From Aquilutibacter rugosus (GTDB taxonomy: Bacteria; Pseudomonadota; Gammaproteobacteria; Xanthomonadales; Xanthomonadaceae), in NCBI RefSeq assembly GCF_036541335.1, contig NZ_JAZHBO010000001.1:558001-622000 (forward strand): a DNA stretch of 64,000 nt, given 5' to 3'. A program made the position numbers and the translations under genes. Each line of letters begins with the position of its first letter. Position 1 is the first letter of the stretch. The notes beneath the pieces were generated by a model. It was not told the origin of the DNA. It ran no database searches and saw nothing but the letters and a program-made list of their open reading frames with translations. This document shows positions 8,548 to 17,288 of this stretch, piece by piece.

Positions 8548-8688
8548 TTAGGCGCAGAGCACCTTGCGACCCTTGGCACGACGACGTGCCAGGACCTTGC
8601 GGCCGTCGGCAGTTGCCATACGGGCACGGAAACCGTGGTCGCGCTTGCGCTTGAGATTTGAAGGTTGGTAAGTACGCTTGGTGGCCAT
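8548..8688 (-). CDS. rpmH: 50S ribosomal protein bL34
   Basis: A 46-residue, strongly basic ribosomal protein of the large subunit. The start MATKRTYQPS and the R-x-H-GF-x-x-RM segment are diagnostic of bL34. The frame continues upstream, but the real start is ATG 8686-8688 because everything before it is unlike the family. It is the promoter-proximal gene of the unit and has a near-consensus sigma-70 promoter upstream. In most gammaproteobacteria rpmH diverges directly from dnaA; here its divergent neighbour is mlaF, and dnaA lies about 27 kb away. Confidence 0.97.
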   Translation of the reverse strand: MATKRTYQPSNLKRKRDHGFRARMATADGRKVLARRRAKGRKVLCA

Positions 8689-8742
8689 GTTAGGGCTCTC
8701 CGCGAGATGGACTCGCGCTAATACGAAAGGGAAAGACCGTCG

Positions 8743-8771
8743 ATTATAGCGGGGATATTTGCAACGCGCAA
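8743..8771 (-). promoter_or_regulatory. sigma-70 promoter of the rpmH operon
   Basis: On the minus strand TTGCGC (complement of 8766-8771) and TATAAT (complement of 8743-8748) are separated by exactly 17 bases. The -10 is perfect and lies 54 bases upstream of the rpmH ATG. Confidence 0.8.
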
Positions 8772-8786
8772 GTCGGATTGAAGTCT

Positions 8787-8800
8787 TGTTCAGGTGAACA
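8787..8800. promoter_or_regulatory. inverted repeat upstream of the mla operon
   Basis: TGTTCA-GG-TGAACA is a perfect 6+6 inverted repeat 27 bases ahead of the mlaF ATG. It is the right size and place for an operator, but no regulator can be named. It also lies in the spacer where one inversion breakpoint is proposed. Confidence 0.35.
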
Positions 8801-8827
8801 GGCCGGCCGGGTGCGACAATACTCGCC

Positions 8828-9625
8828 ATGACCCCCTTTCCCCATTCCGCCGATTCGGCGGTCGAGCTGCGCCATGTGCGCCTGGACCGCGACGGCCGCA
8901 CCATTGTGGATGACATTGACCTACGGATCCCGAATGGTTCCGTGGTCGCCATCCTGGGGCCTTCAGGCAGCGGCAAATCCACCTTATTGGCTGCTCTGAC
9001 CGGTGAATTGCCGGTCGCCGCCGGTGAAATTCGCGTGCTCGGCCAGCCCATCCCCCGGTCCAGTCGGGATTTGCTGAACTTCAGGCGCCGCATGGGCGTG
9101 CTGCTGCAAGGCAACGGCTTGCTCACCGATCTGACCGTAGCCGACAACGTCGCCCTGCCCCTGCGCACCCACACGGATCTCGACCCGCAGATTATTGACA
9201 CCCTGGTGTCCCTGAAACTGCACGCCGTCGGGCTTGGCAAGGTCGGCAATGCCTACCCGCGCGAGCTGTCGGGGGGTATGGCCCGCCGCGTCGCCCTGGC
9301 CCGCGCCCTGGCGTTGGATCCGCCGTTGATGATTTACGATGAGCCCCTGACCGGTCTGGACCCTATTGCCAGCGGAGTCGTGATGAGCCTAGTGCAAGGT
9401 CTGAATCAGTCGCTGCATCTGACCTCCATCATCGTCACCCACCACGTACGCGAGACCTTGCCGATCTGTGATCTGGCCGTCGTCATTGCCAATGGTCAGG
9501 TGATCTTTCAGGGCACCCCGAGTGAGCTCGAGTCCAGTACGGACCCGCTGGTTCGTCAGTTCCTGGCCGGCGAACCCGAAGGCCCGATCCGCTTCGACGC
9601 GGAACCGCGCGGGGAGACTGTCTGA
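8828..9625 (+). CDS. mlaF: phospholipid transport ABC ATPase MlaF
   Basis: ATPase of the MlaFEDB inner membrane complex, which moves phospholipids between the inner membrane and the periplasmic carrier MlaC to keep the outer membrane asymmetric. The 265 residues contain Walker A GPSGSGKS (44-51), a Q-loop (LLQGNGLLTDLTV), the signature SGGMARR, Walker B LMIYDEPLTGLD and the H-loop VTHH. GGM in the signature is typical of MlaF and related lipid or Mkl ATPases. It is the first of six mla genes; its stop overlaps the start of mlaE by one base. It diverges from rpmH across 139 bases. Confidence 0.96.
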   Translation: MTPFPHSADSAVELRHVRLDRDGRTIVDDIDLRIPNGSVVAILGPSGSGKSTLLAALTGELPVAAGEIRVLGQPIPRSSRDLLNFRRRMGVLLQGNGLLTDLTVADNVALPLRTHTDLDPQIIDTLVSLKLHAVGLGKVGNAYPRELSGGMARRVALARALALDPPLMIYDEPLTGLDPIASGVVMSLVQGLNQSLHLTSIIVTHHVRETLPICDLAVVIANGQVIFQGTPSELESSTDPLVRQFLAGEPEGPIRFDAEPRGETV

Positions 9626-10374
9626 TGATTTTTGAATCCTCCCTACGCCAACTCGGCCGCATCGGCCTGTTCCTGGGCGCCGTGTTGCGGGCCTCGAAAC
9701 CGGACCGTGACCTGCTCCGCGAGCTAGTCCGCGAGATATATAAGATCGGTGCACGTTCGCTGCCAATCATCGCCGTTGGCGGCGCGTTCGTCGGGCTTGT
9801 GCTCACTTTGCAGGGCTATCGGACCCTTAGTGTGTTCGGTGCATCGAACTCCCTGTCCACCCTGCTGGGTCTGTCGCTGTACCGCGAGCTGGGACCGGTT
9901 CTAACCGCGCTGCTGTTCATCGGCCGCGCGGGCTCATCCATCGCAGCTGAGCTGGGGCTGATGCGCGCAACCGACCAGATCACCGCGCTGAACCTGATGG
10001 CCATCGACCCGATCCGCAAGGCCGTGGTGCCGCGCTTCTGGGCCGCCGTAATCGCCGTGCCGTTGCTGACGGGCTTTTTCTGCCTGTTTGCCATCGTCGC
10101 GTCCTATCTCGAAGCGGTTCATGCCATCGGACTCGATGCCGGCTACTTCTGGCCTGCGCTGCGCGACAACGTCGATTTCGTCGATGACTTCCTGGTCGCT
10201 CTACTTAAATCGGCCGTGTTCGGCGGCGTCGCGTCGCTGATTGCGGCCTACGTCGGCTTCCACGCCGAACCCACCATCGAAGGCACCAGCCTGGCCACTA
10301 CCAAGGCCGTGGTGAATGCCTCGCTGCTGACTCTGATGCTGAACTTCATCATGTCAGCCCTGCTGTTCCAGTAA
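9625..10374 (+). CDS. mlaE: phospholipid transport permease MlaE
   Basis: The 249-residue permease of the Mla transporter. It begins with an interfacial helix (about 1-30), followed by about five membrane helices. The family signature appears in PIIAVGGAFVGLVLTLQGY and in ELGPVLTALLFIGRAGSSIAAELG, the conserved coupling region. It starts directly at the mlaF stop codon (TGATGA context), so the two are translationally coupled. With MlaF, MlaD and MlaB it forms the inner membrane complex. Length and motifs are normal. Confidence 0.96.
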   Translation: MIFESSLRQLGRIGLFLGAVLRASKPDRDLLRELVREIYKIGARSLPIIAVGGAFVGLVLTLQGYRTLSVFGASNSLSTLLGLSLYRELGPVLTALLFIGRAGSSIAAELGLMRATDQITALNLMAIDPIRKAVVPRFWAAVIAVPLLTGFFCLFAIVASYLEAVHAIGLDAGYFWPALRDNVDFVDDFLVALLKSAVFGGVASLIAAYVGFHAEPTIEGTSLATTKAVVNASLLTLMLNFIMSALLFQ

Positions 10375-10388
10375 CAGGATTCCGGATT

Positions 10389-10973
10389 ATGAAAAACAAG
10401 ATTGAATTTGCCGTAGGCGCGTTTCTGGCTTTGGCCCTGGCGGCACTGATGGTGCTGGCCTTCGCTTCGACCAATGGCAAGTGGTCACTGGGCGGCGGCA
10501 CCTACGCCATCAGGGCCAAGTTCCCCAACACCGGCGCTCTGCGCGTCAATGCGCCGGTCAAAGTCGGCGGCGTGGCCATCGGTGCGGTCAGCGACATTGC
10601 TCTGGACAAGAACTACGATGCAGTCGCCACGCTGGCGATCAAGGATGAGTACAAGTTGTCCGCAGACACTTCGGCCAGCATTCTGACTAGCGGCCTGCTG
10701 GGCGAGAGCTACGTCAACCTGCAACCGGGCGGCGATGCAAAAGATCTGCGCAATGGCGACGAACTCTTTATTACGCAAGGCGCTGTGGATCTGATGTCGC
10801 TGGTCGGCAAATTCATGTTCAGCGGCGGTGCGGAAAAGGAACCGCAAAATAGCGGGAACGATTCGGCCCCCCCGCCGGTCAAGGACAAAGCTACGGAATC
10901 CGACTCGGCACCTGTCGAGAACACCCCGGACCCGGCCGCCGAGCCCGCCCTGCCGGACTACCTGCAAGATTAA
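10389..10973 (+). CDS. mlaD: MCE-domain phospholipid-binding protein MlaD
   Basis: The 194-residue MlaD subunit has an N-terminal membrane anchor (about 7-24) and a periplasmic MCE domain (about 37-125, with VNAPVKVGGVAIGAV and the SGLLGESYVNL segment) that assembles as a hexameric ring holding lipid. A short hydrophobic helix follows (VDLMSLVGKFMF), as in other MlaD proteins. The last 50 residues are an acidic Pro/Ala/Asp/Ser tail ending LPDYLQD, longer than I expect for the family; it may reach toward the periplasm, but that is inference. It lies 14 bases after mlaE, inside the operon. Confidence 0.95.
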   Translation: MKNKIEFAVGAFLALALAALMVLAFASTNGKWSLGGGTYAIRAKFPNTGALRVNAPVKVGGVAIGAVSDIALDKNYDAVATLAIKDEYKLSADTSASILTSGLLGESYVNLQPGGDAKDLRNGDELFITQGAVDLMSLVGKFMFSGGAEKEPQNSGNDSAPPPVKDKATESDSAPVENTPDPAAEPALPDYLQD

Positions 10974-11000
10974 ATTCCGATTTTGGAGTCTTTTGTGACT

Positions 11001-11654
11001 ATGAAGCGTACGACCCTTTCCCTGATTCTTTCGGCTGCCCTGATCGGCACCATCGCTCCCCTGCAAGCCAATGCCCAAGCCGCCGTCGCGACCGGCAAGG
11101 TGGCCGCAGGTTCGCCTAGCGCCATCGTGCTGAATAGCTCGACCTCGATTCTCAACACGCTCGAAGCCAAGCGCGCCGATTTCTCGCGCAACCGGGCCTC
11201 GCTGCAATCGTTCGTCGACTCGCAGTTCGGCGTGCTGTTCGATCGCAACTATGCCGCCCGTATGGTGCTGGGTAAGTATGCCCGCGGTGCATCGGAGTCC
11301 GACATCGCCGGTTTTGGTCAGGCCCTGCAAGGCAGCCTGATGCGCCGTTACGGTTCGGCTCTACTCGATTTCAACACCAAGCTGACCGTTCGCGTCGCCA
11401 GCGAGCGCGCCGTCAAGAACGGTGAGATCGTCGCCGTTAACGCCGTCTACACCGCCCCGCGCGGCCAACCGCTGAACGTGATCTACCTGTTCCGCAAGAG
11501 CGGTTCGCAGTGGAAGGCGTTCGACGTCATGTTCGAAGGCGTCAGCATGGTTCAGACTTTCCGTGACCAGTTCGCCGGTCCGCTGTCGCGCAAGAGCATT
11601 GCGCAAGTGACCTCGGACCTGCGCGCCGGCAAGATCTCGGCCGAAGCCAACTGA
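11001..11654 (+). CDS. mlaC: periplasmic phospholipid carrier MlaC
   Basis: MlaC shuttles phospholipids across the periplasm between MlaA at the outer membrane and MlaFEDB. The 217-residue precursor has a signal peptide (MKRTTLSLILSAAL... cut near residue 26 after A-N-A). The mature part shows the Tol-Tol-Ttg2 fold, with VDSQFGVLFDRNYAARMVLG near the start and the LFRKSGSQWKAFDVMFEGVSM segment, in which the DVMFEGVS block is the family hallmark. Start is uncertain: ATG 11001 gives a clean signal peptide, while GTG 10995 is better spaced from GGAG 10985-10988. It lies between mlaD and mlaB. Confidence 0.94.
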   Translation: MKRTTLSLILSAALIGTIAPLQANAQAAVATGKVAAGSPSAIVLNSSTSILNTLEAKRADFSRNRASLQSFVDSQFGVLFDRNYAARMVLGKYARGASESDIAGFGQALQGSLMRRYGSALLDFNTKLTVRVASERAVKNGEIVAVNAVYTAPRGQPLNVIYLFRKSGSQWKAFDVMFEGVSMVQTFRDQFAGPLSRKSIAQVTSDLRAGKISAEAN

Positions 11655-11663
11655 TTGCCCACC

Positions 11664-11966
11664 ATGAGTAACGGACTCCGTCATCAACTGCAGGGACAGC
11701 AGCTCAGCTTGTCGGGTGAGTTGAACGTGGCAACGGCTACGGCCGCGCTGCAAACACTGCGTTCGCTGCACGGAGTCCGCTACCTGCATCTCGAAGGCCT
11801 GCAATCACTCGATAGTGCCGGCCTGGCCACACTGGTTCGTTGGCTCGAACCGTACTCCGCGATGGATCGTCCCGTCATTCTCAGCGAGTCGTCTGTACTT
11901 GCCGAATTGCGAACCGCCTATCGCCTCAACGGGCAATTGCAGCCCGTGCACTCCGCCTCGCTTTAA
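11664..11966 (+). CDS. mlaB: STAS-domain protein MlaB
   Basis: A 100-residue single STAS domain, the cytoplasmic subunit that stabilises and activates MlaF in the transporter. The SLSGEL opening strand, the LEGLQSLDSAGLATLVRWL block and the C-terminal helix fit the SpoIIAA-like fold; the Ser/Asp/Ser of LDSAGL matches the conserved STAS loop. ATG 11664 follows the mlaC stop by nine bases. STAS domains diverge quickly, so identity rests mainly on position within the operon. Confidence 0.88.
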   Translation: MSNGLRHQLQGQQLSLSGELNVATATAALQTLRSLHGVRYLHLEGLQSLDSAGLATLVRWLEPYSAMDRPVILSESSVLAELRTAYRLNGQLQPVHSASL

Positions 11967-11987
11967 CTCACTGCCACTGCCACTGCC

Positions 11988-13040
11988 ATGAATCGCCCTC
12001 CACTCCATCGTGCCTTGCTGATCGCATTGCTAATGCCTGCGTTGAGCTTTGCCCAGGAGAGCGATCTCCAACAGACCGCAACGGCAGATGTCGCCACGGC
12101 CACGCCGCCTGCGACGGTTGCGCCAGACCAACAACCCGCACCAAGCACCAACGCCGAAGAACAAAGCGTTGTCACCGAGCCGGTCGCTGACGCCGCCGAA
12201 TCCAGTTCCGGCGCCGAGCCCGAACAGGATGCTGCCGATGCGGACTTCGCACTGCTGTATGGCGATGGCGCCGCTGCTGCACAAGATGGCAGTTACAACC
12301 CCATCGGCGACCCCACATTGCCCAACGCTGCTCAAGTCGGCGAGATCTGGGATCCGTGGGAGCGGTACAACCGGCAAGTGCACAAGTTCAATAAAGCGGT
12401 GGATGACAAGCTCGCCAAACCCCTGGCACGTGGTTATGTGGAGCACGTGCCGCGCCTGGTGCGCTTAGGTGTCAATAACTTTTTTAATAATCTCCGCCTG
12501 CCGGTCAGCGCAGTGAACTCACTGCTGCAGGGCAAGCCCAATAACGCCGCCCGCAATCTGGCGCGTTTTGCGGTGAACTCGACCCTGGGTCTAGGCGGTG
12601 TAGTCGATGCCGCCGCCGACGCCAATCTCAATGAGCGCGCCGAGGATTTTGGCCAGACCATGGGCACTTGGGGCTGGCAACGTTCGCGCTACATCGAACT
12701 GCCGTTCTTTGGACCGCGCACCCTGCGCGATACCGTGGGCATGTTTGTCGATGCACCGATCTCTCCTGTTCGGCATGTCGCCGATCAGAATGTGCGCCTT
12801 GGACTGCAGGGACTGAGCCTTGTCGATGTGCGCGCCGAACTGCTGACGCTCGACGGCCTGACCGAAGGCATTGAAGATGACTACCTGCTGTTGCGCGATA
12901 CCTGGTCGCGCCGCCGCATGTACCAGATCAATAGCGATCGCCGTCGTGCCAAGGACGAGCCGCAACTGCCCGACTACCTGGATGACGACCGCAACCCGCA
13001 GGCACCTGCCGATGCGATTCCGGTGATTCCGCGCACCTAA
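11988..13040 (+). CDS. mlaA: MlaA/VacJ-family protein with a non-lipoprotein signal peptide
   Basis: MlaA sits in the outer membrane next to a porin and extracts phospholipids from the outer leaflet for MlaC. The 350 residues start with a signal peptide (MNRPPLHRALLIALLMPALSFA, cut before QES). There is no lipobox cysteine, unlike typical VacJ lipoproteins. An acidic Ala/Pro/Glu linker of about 90 residues follows, then the MlaA domain (about 120-315): DPWERYNRQVHKFNKAVDD, the VNNFFNNLRLPVSAVNSLLQGK block, and TMGTWGW with the PFFGP turn. It completes the operon; in E. coli mlaA is encoded elsewhere. Its stop overlaps that of rmuC by four bases. Confidence 0.93.
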   Translation: MNRPPLHRALLIALLMPALSFAQESDLQQTATADVATATPPATVAPDQQPAPSTNAEEQSVVTEPVADAAESSSGAEPEQDAADADFALLYGDGAAAAQDGSYNPIGDPTLPNAAQVGEIWDPWERYNRQVHKFNKAVDDKLAKPLARGYVEHVPRLVRLGVNNFFNNLRLPVSAVNSLLQGKPNNAARNLARFAVNSTLGLGGVVDAAADANLNERAEDFGQTMGTWGWQRSRYIELPFFGPRTLRDTVGMFVDAPISPVRHVADQNVRLGLQGLSLVDVRAELLTLDGLTEGIEDDYLLLRDTWSRRRMYQINSDRRRAKDEPQLPDYLDDDRNPQAPADAIPVIPRT

Positions 13041-14350
13041 GGCGCGTATTCGTCATCCTGCGGCTGCAGATCAAGCGCCGCCGGGTCCTGCTTGTGCACA
13101 TCGAGCACTTGAACATCGCGTAGAGACCGCTCCAGCGCGCGGACTCGCACCGCGTTGTCGCCCAGTGTCCGTTGCACTGTGGCGAGTTGCCCGTTGGCCT
13201 TTTCGACCATGCCGGCATACTTGCCGAACTCGACTTTGACCTTGCTCAGCACGTTCCAAACATCGCCCGAGCGCTTCTCGATGGCGATAGAGCGAAAGCC
13301 CATTTGCAGTGCATTGAGCAGAGCCAACAGCGTCGTGGGGCCGGCGACCGTGACCTTTAGTTCGCGCTGCAAGCGCTCGAACAGGCCGGGACGTCGCAGA
13401 ACCTCGGCATAGAGGTTTTCTGTCGGCAAGAACAGAATGGCGAAATCCGTGGTGTGCGGAGGCTGCACATATTTGTCTGCGATCTTTTTCGCCTCGGCTC
13501 GGATCTTGAGTTCCAGCGCTGCACCTGCGGCTTCGACCGCGACTTTGTCGGCCGCCTCCTGCGCCGCCATTAACCGCTCGTAGTCCTCGGTCGGAAACTT
13601 GGAATCGATCGGTAACCACACCGTGCCGCCATCGTCACCGCGGCCGGGAAACTTGATGGCGAACTCGACGCGTGCCGCACTGCCCGGGACGGTTGCGATA
13701 TCCACCCCATATTGCTCGGGCGTAAAGACCTGTTCCAGCAACATGGACAACTGGGTCTCGCCGAACATGCCGCGCGTTTTGACATTAGTCAGCACGCGCT
13801 TGAGATCGCCCACACCGCTAGCCAGCTCCTGCATCTCGCCTAAGCCGCGATGCACACTCTCGAGTTTCTCGGACACCTGCTTGAACGAAGCATCAAGGCG
13901 TTCGTTGAGTGTGCCGGTCAGTTTTTCATCGACCGTTTCGCGCATGCGATCAAGCTTTTCGGCATTGTCCTTTTGCAGACTGGTCAGCGACTGGGTCAGT
14001 CCGTTGCGCACCTCGTTCAAGGACTGCACGTTGGTGTCGCGCAGTTGGGTTAGCGTGGCATTGAGGTTCTGCTGCAGATGTTGCTGCGAATTCTGCAGCT
14101 CGGTCCGCACATCACTCAAGCTACGCCGCAGTAATTCAATGCTCTCGACCTGCTGCGTACCGAAGCGGATCAACTGATCGTTGAGTTCGGTGCGGCCATC
14201 ACGTTGGTCATTGCGCAGCTGCGCCTGCAGACGCTCACTGAGCTCGGCAAACGGCGCCAGCGACGGTTTACGCAACAGCAGTACGACCTGGGCAATCAGC
14301 ACCAGGACGGAGACGACGAGTAACGCAACGACAAGGAGTTGAAGGTTCAT
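13037..14350 (-). CDS. rmuC: DNA recombination protein RmuC homolog
   Basis: RmuC limits inversion at short inverted repeats in E. coli and is a presumed nuclease. The 437 residues have an N-terminal membrane anchor (about 4-26), a long coiled coil (about 30-175), and the RmuC domain (about 190-400), with the RGMFGETQL block, LPIDSKFPTEDYERL (Asp and Lys of a nuclease-like core) and the FLPTENLYAEVLRR segment. It converges with mlaA, and the two stop codons overlap by four bases at 13037-13040. It stands alone on its strand. Confidence 0.93.
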   Translation of the reverse strand: MNLQLLVVALLVVSVLVLIAQVVLLLRKPSLAPFAELSERLQAQLRNDQRDGRTELNDQLIRFGTQQVESIELLRRSLSDVRTELQNSQQHLQQNLNATLTQLRDTNVQSLNEVRNGLTQSLTSLQKDNAEKLDRMRETVDEKLTGTLNERLDASFKQVSEKLESVHRGLGEMQELASGVGDLKRVLTNVKTRGMFGETQLSMLLEQVFTPEQYGVDIATVPGSAARVEFAIKFPGRGDDGGTVWLPIDSKFPTEDYERLMAAQEAADKVAVEAAGAALELKIRAEAKKIADKYVQPPHTTDFAILFLPTENLYAEVLRRPGLFERLQRELKVTVAGPTTLLALLNALQMGFRSIAIEKRSGDVWNVLSKVKVEFGKYAGMVEKANGQLATVQRTLGDNAVRVRALERSLRDVQVLDVHKQDPAALDLQPQDDEYAP

Positions 14351-14395
14351 CCCGCCACTTTAACGCGGCGGTGTCTCACTCAATGCGATTACTAA

Positions 14396-15568
14396 TTAAT
14401 CGAGAACGCGCGCAAAGACCGCTTTGAGGTAACGCGATTCGTTGACTTGTGCGAGCCACGGGTGATCGGGACCTGCGCCTGTCACCTTGAGAATCTGCAC
14501 CGTACGACCCGAGTAGAAGGCAGCGCGGCGCAGCATGTCGAGGAACTGATCTTCGGAGACGAGGCCGGTGCACGAAAACGTTGCAAACAGACCGCCGGGC
14601 TTGAGCACCGACAGCGCAAGTTTGTTCATGTCCAGATACTTTTTCAGCGCCGGAATGACCTGATCGCGATCACGCGTCATCTTGGCCGGGTCGAGAATGA
14701 CCACATCGTAGAAATCACCACGGTCCGCCGCCTCGCGCAGGAACGGGAAAATATCCGCCTGCGTAAAGCGCACTTGCGCGCCGTTGAGCTTGGCGTTGCC
14801 CTTGGCGATGCGAATCACATCCTGATCAATATCCACACCATGGACATCGGCAGCGCCACCCTTGGTGGCTGCGTACACGGCAAACCCACCGGTGTTACAG
14901 CACAGATCGAGGACGCGCTTGCCTTCGACATGGCGTGACAGCCACTCGCGGTTCTCGCGCTGATCGGCAAAGAAGCCGGTCTTATGCGCGCCGGCAGGGT
15001 CGGCACGGAACTTGACGCCGTACTCCGTGATGATCGCCGGCGGCACCGGATCGGAGGTGCGGTAGTCGAACGACTCCTGCTTCTGCACGTGTTCTTCGGC
15101 AAAGCTGTAGAAACGGCAACCGGGGAAGTGCTCGCTGAGCGCAGCAAAGATCCAGTCGCGGTGACGCCAGGCGCCGGCACTGAAGAATTCCACGACGACG
15201 AGATCGCCGTAGCGATCGACGACCAGGCCGCTGATACCATCGCCTTCGCTATGGACGACGCGCCACGCATCGGTGACGTCGTCGAGACGCAACACATCAC
15301 GACGCAGACTGATAGCACCCGCAATCTTGGCGCGGAACCAGGCCTCGTCCACGGGCACGTGACGATCGGATTCGAGAATGCGAATCGCGATGCGCGAATG
15401 GCCGTTGTAGAAGCCGCGGCCCAGCCAGCCGCCATCTACGTTCAACACATCGACGATGGTGCCGGGGCGAATGCGCTCGGCGGGTTTCTCGACCAGACGC
15501 TGGAAAATCCACGGATGGGTGGATTTATAGGCATTCTTAAGGCGAACGGTAGGGATGGCGTCGGTCAT
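14396..15568 (-). CDS. rlmI: RlmI-like 23S rRNA methyltransferase (PUA plus SAM domain)
   Basis: A 390-residue class I rRNA methyltransferase. Residues 1 to about 80 form a PUA-type RNA-binding domain (RLKNAYKSTHPWIFQRLV). The central DRYGDLVVVEFFSAG region is the EEHEA-type linker. The SAM domain has motif I VLDLCCNTGGFAVYA, motif II HGVDID and motif IV DPAKM. E. coli RlmI makes m5C1962 of 23S rRNA; the ATFSCTG cysteine near 340 fits the catalytic position. Motif IV reads DPAK rather than DPPK. Orthology to RlmI is probable but not certain, because close paralogs such as RlmK/RlmL share the fold. Confidence 0.85.
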   Translation of the reverse strand: MTDAIPTVRLKNAYKSTHPWIFQRLVEKPAERIRPGTIVDVLNVDGGWLGRGFYNGHSRIAIRILESDRHVPVDEAWFRAKIAGAISLRRDVLRLDDVTDAWRVVHSEGDGISGLVVDRYGDLVVVEFFSAGAWRHRDWIFAALSEHFPGCRFYSFAEEHVQKQESFDYRTSDPVPPAIITEYGVKFRADPAGAHKTGFFADQRENREWLSRHVEGKRVLDLCCNTGGFAVYAATKGGAADVHGVDIDQDVIRIAKGNAKLNGAQVRFTQADIFPFLREAADRGDFYDVVILDPAKMTRDRDQVIPALKKYLDMNKLALSVLKPGGLFATFSCTGLVSEDQFLDMLRRAAFYSGRTVQILKVTGAGPDHPWLAQVNESRYLKAVFARVLD

Positions 15569-15642
15569 GGCGCGGCTCGGAGCGGGTCGAACCCATCATT
15601 TTACCCTTGTCACGGCTGTTCCCTGCCCCCATAGCCATAGCA

Positions 15643-16341
15643 ATGATGCAAGTTCACGAACCCGGCCCCTTCGCCGACACCCCCACGCAACGTGCTGCCG
15701 ACCGCCGCAAGTTCCGCCGTGCCATCAATGTCACGCTCGCCACAGTGCTGCTGTTACTGGCGATCTACTTCGGTGTGCAGCCGCATTTGAACCTGGCGGC
15801 GTGGACCGTGGCGCCGCATTCGACTCAAAGTCTGCTCGGCCTGCTGACGGCGCCCTTGCTGCACGGCTCGGTGGAGCACGTGATGGCGAACTGCATTGCG
15901 CTGTGCATTCTGCTGCCGCTGACGCTGATGGTCTATCCGCGGGCCACACTGCGCGGTCTGCCGCTGATGTGGCTGGGCAGCGGGCTGGGCGCATGGCTGC
16001 TGGGTACACCGGGGACGCATCACCTAGGCGCCTCGGGGGTGGCGCACGGCCTTCTGTTCCTGGTGATGACGATCGGCCTGATCCGGCGCGATCGCCCGTC
16101 CATTGCGGCGGCCCTGATTGCCTTCCTGTTCTACGGCGGGATGTTGCTGACGGTGTTGCCGCAGGAAGCCGGCGTGTCCTGGCAGTCGCACTTAGGCGGC
16201 GCCATCGGCGGTGTGCTGGCCGGCGTGCTGTTGCGCAATAGCGATCCGCGGCCGCCACGTCGCCGTTATGCCTTCGAAGATGAATCCGAGCCCGACGATC
16301 CGCAGGCCCCGATTCGATTCCCGGGATCCGATCCGAGATAA
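15643..16341 (+). CDS. rhomboid-family intramembrane serine protease
   Basis: A 232-residue polytopic protein with about six membrane helices. The rhomboid signature is complete: HGSVEHVMAN gives His74, His79 and Asn83; GASG places the catalytic Ser at 131; and His183 (WQSHLGGAIGG) completes the dyad. A Pro/Arg/Asp-rich tail of about 35 residues follows the last helix. Two adjacent ATG codons at 15643 and 15646 are the likely starts; a TTG at 15607 would add 12 residues. The patatin gene starts seven bases after its stop codon, so they probably share a transcript. Substrate unknown. Confidence 0.88.
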   Translation: MMQVHEPGPFADTPTQRAADRRKFRRAINVTLATVLLLLAIYFGVQPHLNLAAWTVAPHSTQSLLGLLTAPLLHGSVEHVMANCIALCILLPLTLMVYPRATLRGLPLMWLGSGLGAWLLGTPGTHHLGASGVAHGLLFLVMTIGLIRRDRPSIAAALIAFLFYGGMLLTVLPQEAGVSWQSHLGGAIGGVLAGVLLRNSDPRPPRRRYAFEDESEPDDPQAPIRFPGSDPR

Positions 16342-16348
16342 TGGGCTG

Positions 16349-17236
16349 ATGGTCCGTTTTCGATTTCCGCAGGCACTGATTGCTCTGTGCTGCGCAGCGC
16401 TGTTGGCCTCCTGCGAGGAGCAAGTCAAACCCACACCTCCGGCCCCGTTTCGCAAGCCGGTCAAGGTTGGTATTGCTCTGGGCGGTGGGGCGGCGCGCGG
16501 CTTTGCGCACATTGGCGTGCTCAAAATCCTGGAGGCCAATGGAATCAGGCCGGTGTTCGTGGCAGGCACTTCGGCGGGTTCGCTCGTCGGCGCGCTGTAC
16601 GCCAGCGGCATGTCGCCGTATCAGCTGCAAGCCGCCGCGGTGGAGCTCAATGAGTCGAGCATCCGCGATATCAGCCTGTTCTCGGGCGGTCTGATCAAGG
16701 GTCAGGCGCTGCAGAATTACGTCAATGCGCAGGTTCGCAACCGCACGTTCCAGCAGTTGCCCAAGCCTTTTATCGCCGTGGCTACGCGCCTGGACAATGG
16801 CGAGCGCGTCTCGTTCTCACGGGGCAATCTGGGGCAGGCGGTGCGCGCTTCGTGCAGTATTCCGGGCGTGTTCGAGCCGGTCAAAATCAAAGGCGTGTCC
16901 TATGTCGATGGCGGGGTGGTCTCGCCCGTACCCGTCGATGCGGCGCGTTCCCTGGGTGCCGATGTGGTAATCGCCGTGGATATCGGATCGGCCCCGATCA
17001 AGGGTCAGACGCCCAGCAGCCTGGTGGGTGTGGTCAATCAGTCGATCACGATCATGGGCCGTAAGCTTGGTCAGCAGGAGCTGGCGCGGGCCAATGTGGT
17101 GATTCGTCCGGCTGTCGGCACGATTGGCGCGGCCGATTTCGAGTCCCGCGGCAAGGCCATCATGGCCGGTGAGAAGGCGGCACAGGCTGCCCTGCCCGCT
17201 ATCCGCAAAGCGATCGAGGCCGCTTCGAAACGGTGA
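16349..17236 (+). CDS. patatin-like phospholipase lipoprotein
   Basis: A 295-residue serine hydrolase of the RssA/YchK patatin group. The signal peptide ends in LLASC with Cys22 followed by Glu, so it is a lipoprotein likely sorted to the outer membrane. The patatin fold follows: oxyanion motif GGGAARG (45-51), nucleophile Ser75 in GTSAG, and Asp187 in DGG as catalytic partner. It probably hydrolyses acyl esters of lipids. Start ATG 16349 is chosen because upstream in-frame sequence lies inside the rhomboid gene. A rhomboid protease and a lipase together suggest envelope maintenance, but that is inference. Confidence 0.9.
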   Translation: MVRFRFPQALIALCCAALLASCEEQVKPTPPAPFRKPVKVGIALGGGAARGFAHIGVLKILEANGIRPVFVAGTSAGSLVGALYASGMSPYQLQAAAVELNESSIRDISLFSGGLIKGQALQNYVNAQVRNRTFQQLPKPFIAVATRLDNGERVSFSRGNLGQAVRASCSIPGVFEPVKIKGVSYVDGGVVSPVPVDAARSLGADVVIAVDIGSAPIKGQTPSSLVGVVNQSITIMGRKLGQQELARANVVIRPAVGTIGAADFESRGKAIMAGEKAAQAALPAIRKAIEAASKR

Positions 17237-17288
17237 TTTTTCGCCGATTCACCTAGTAAACGATCTCGACGCGAAAACCGCTCGGACG

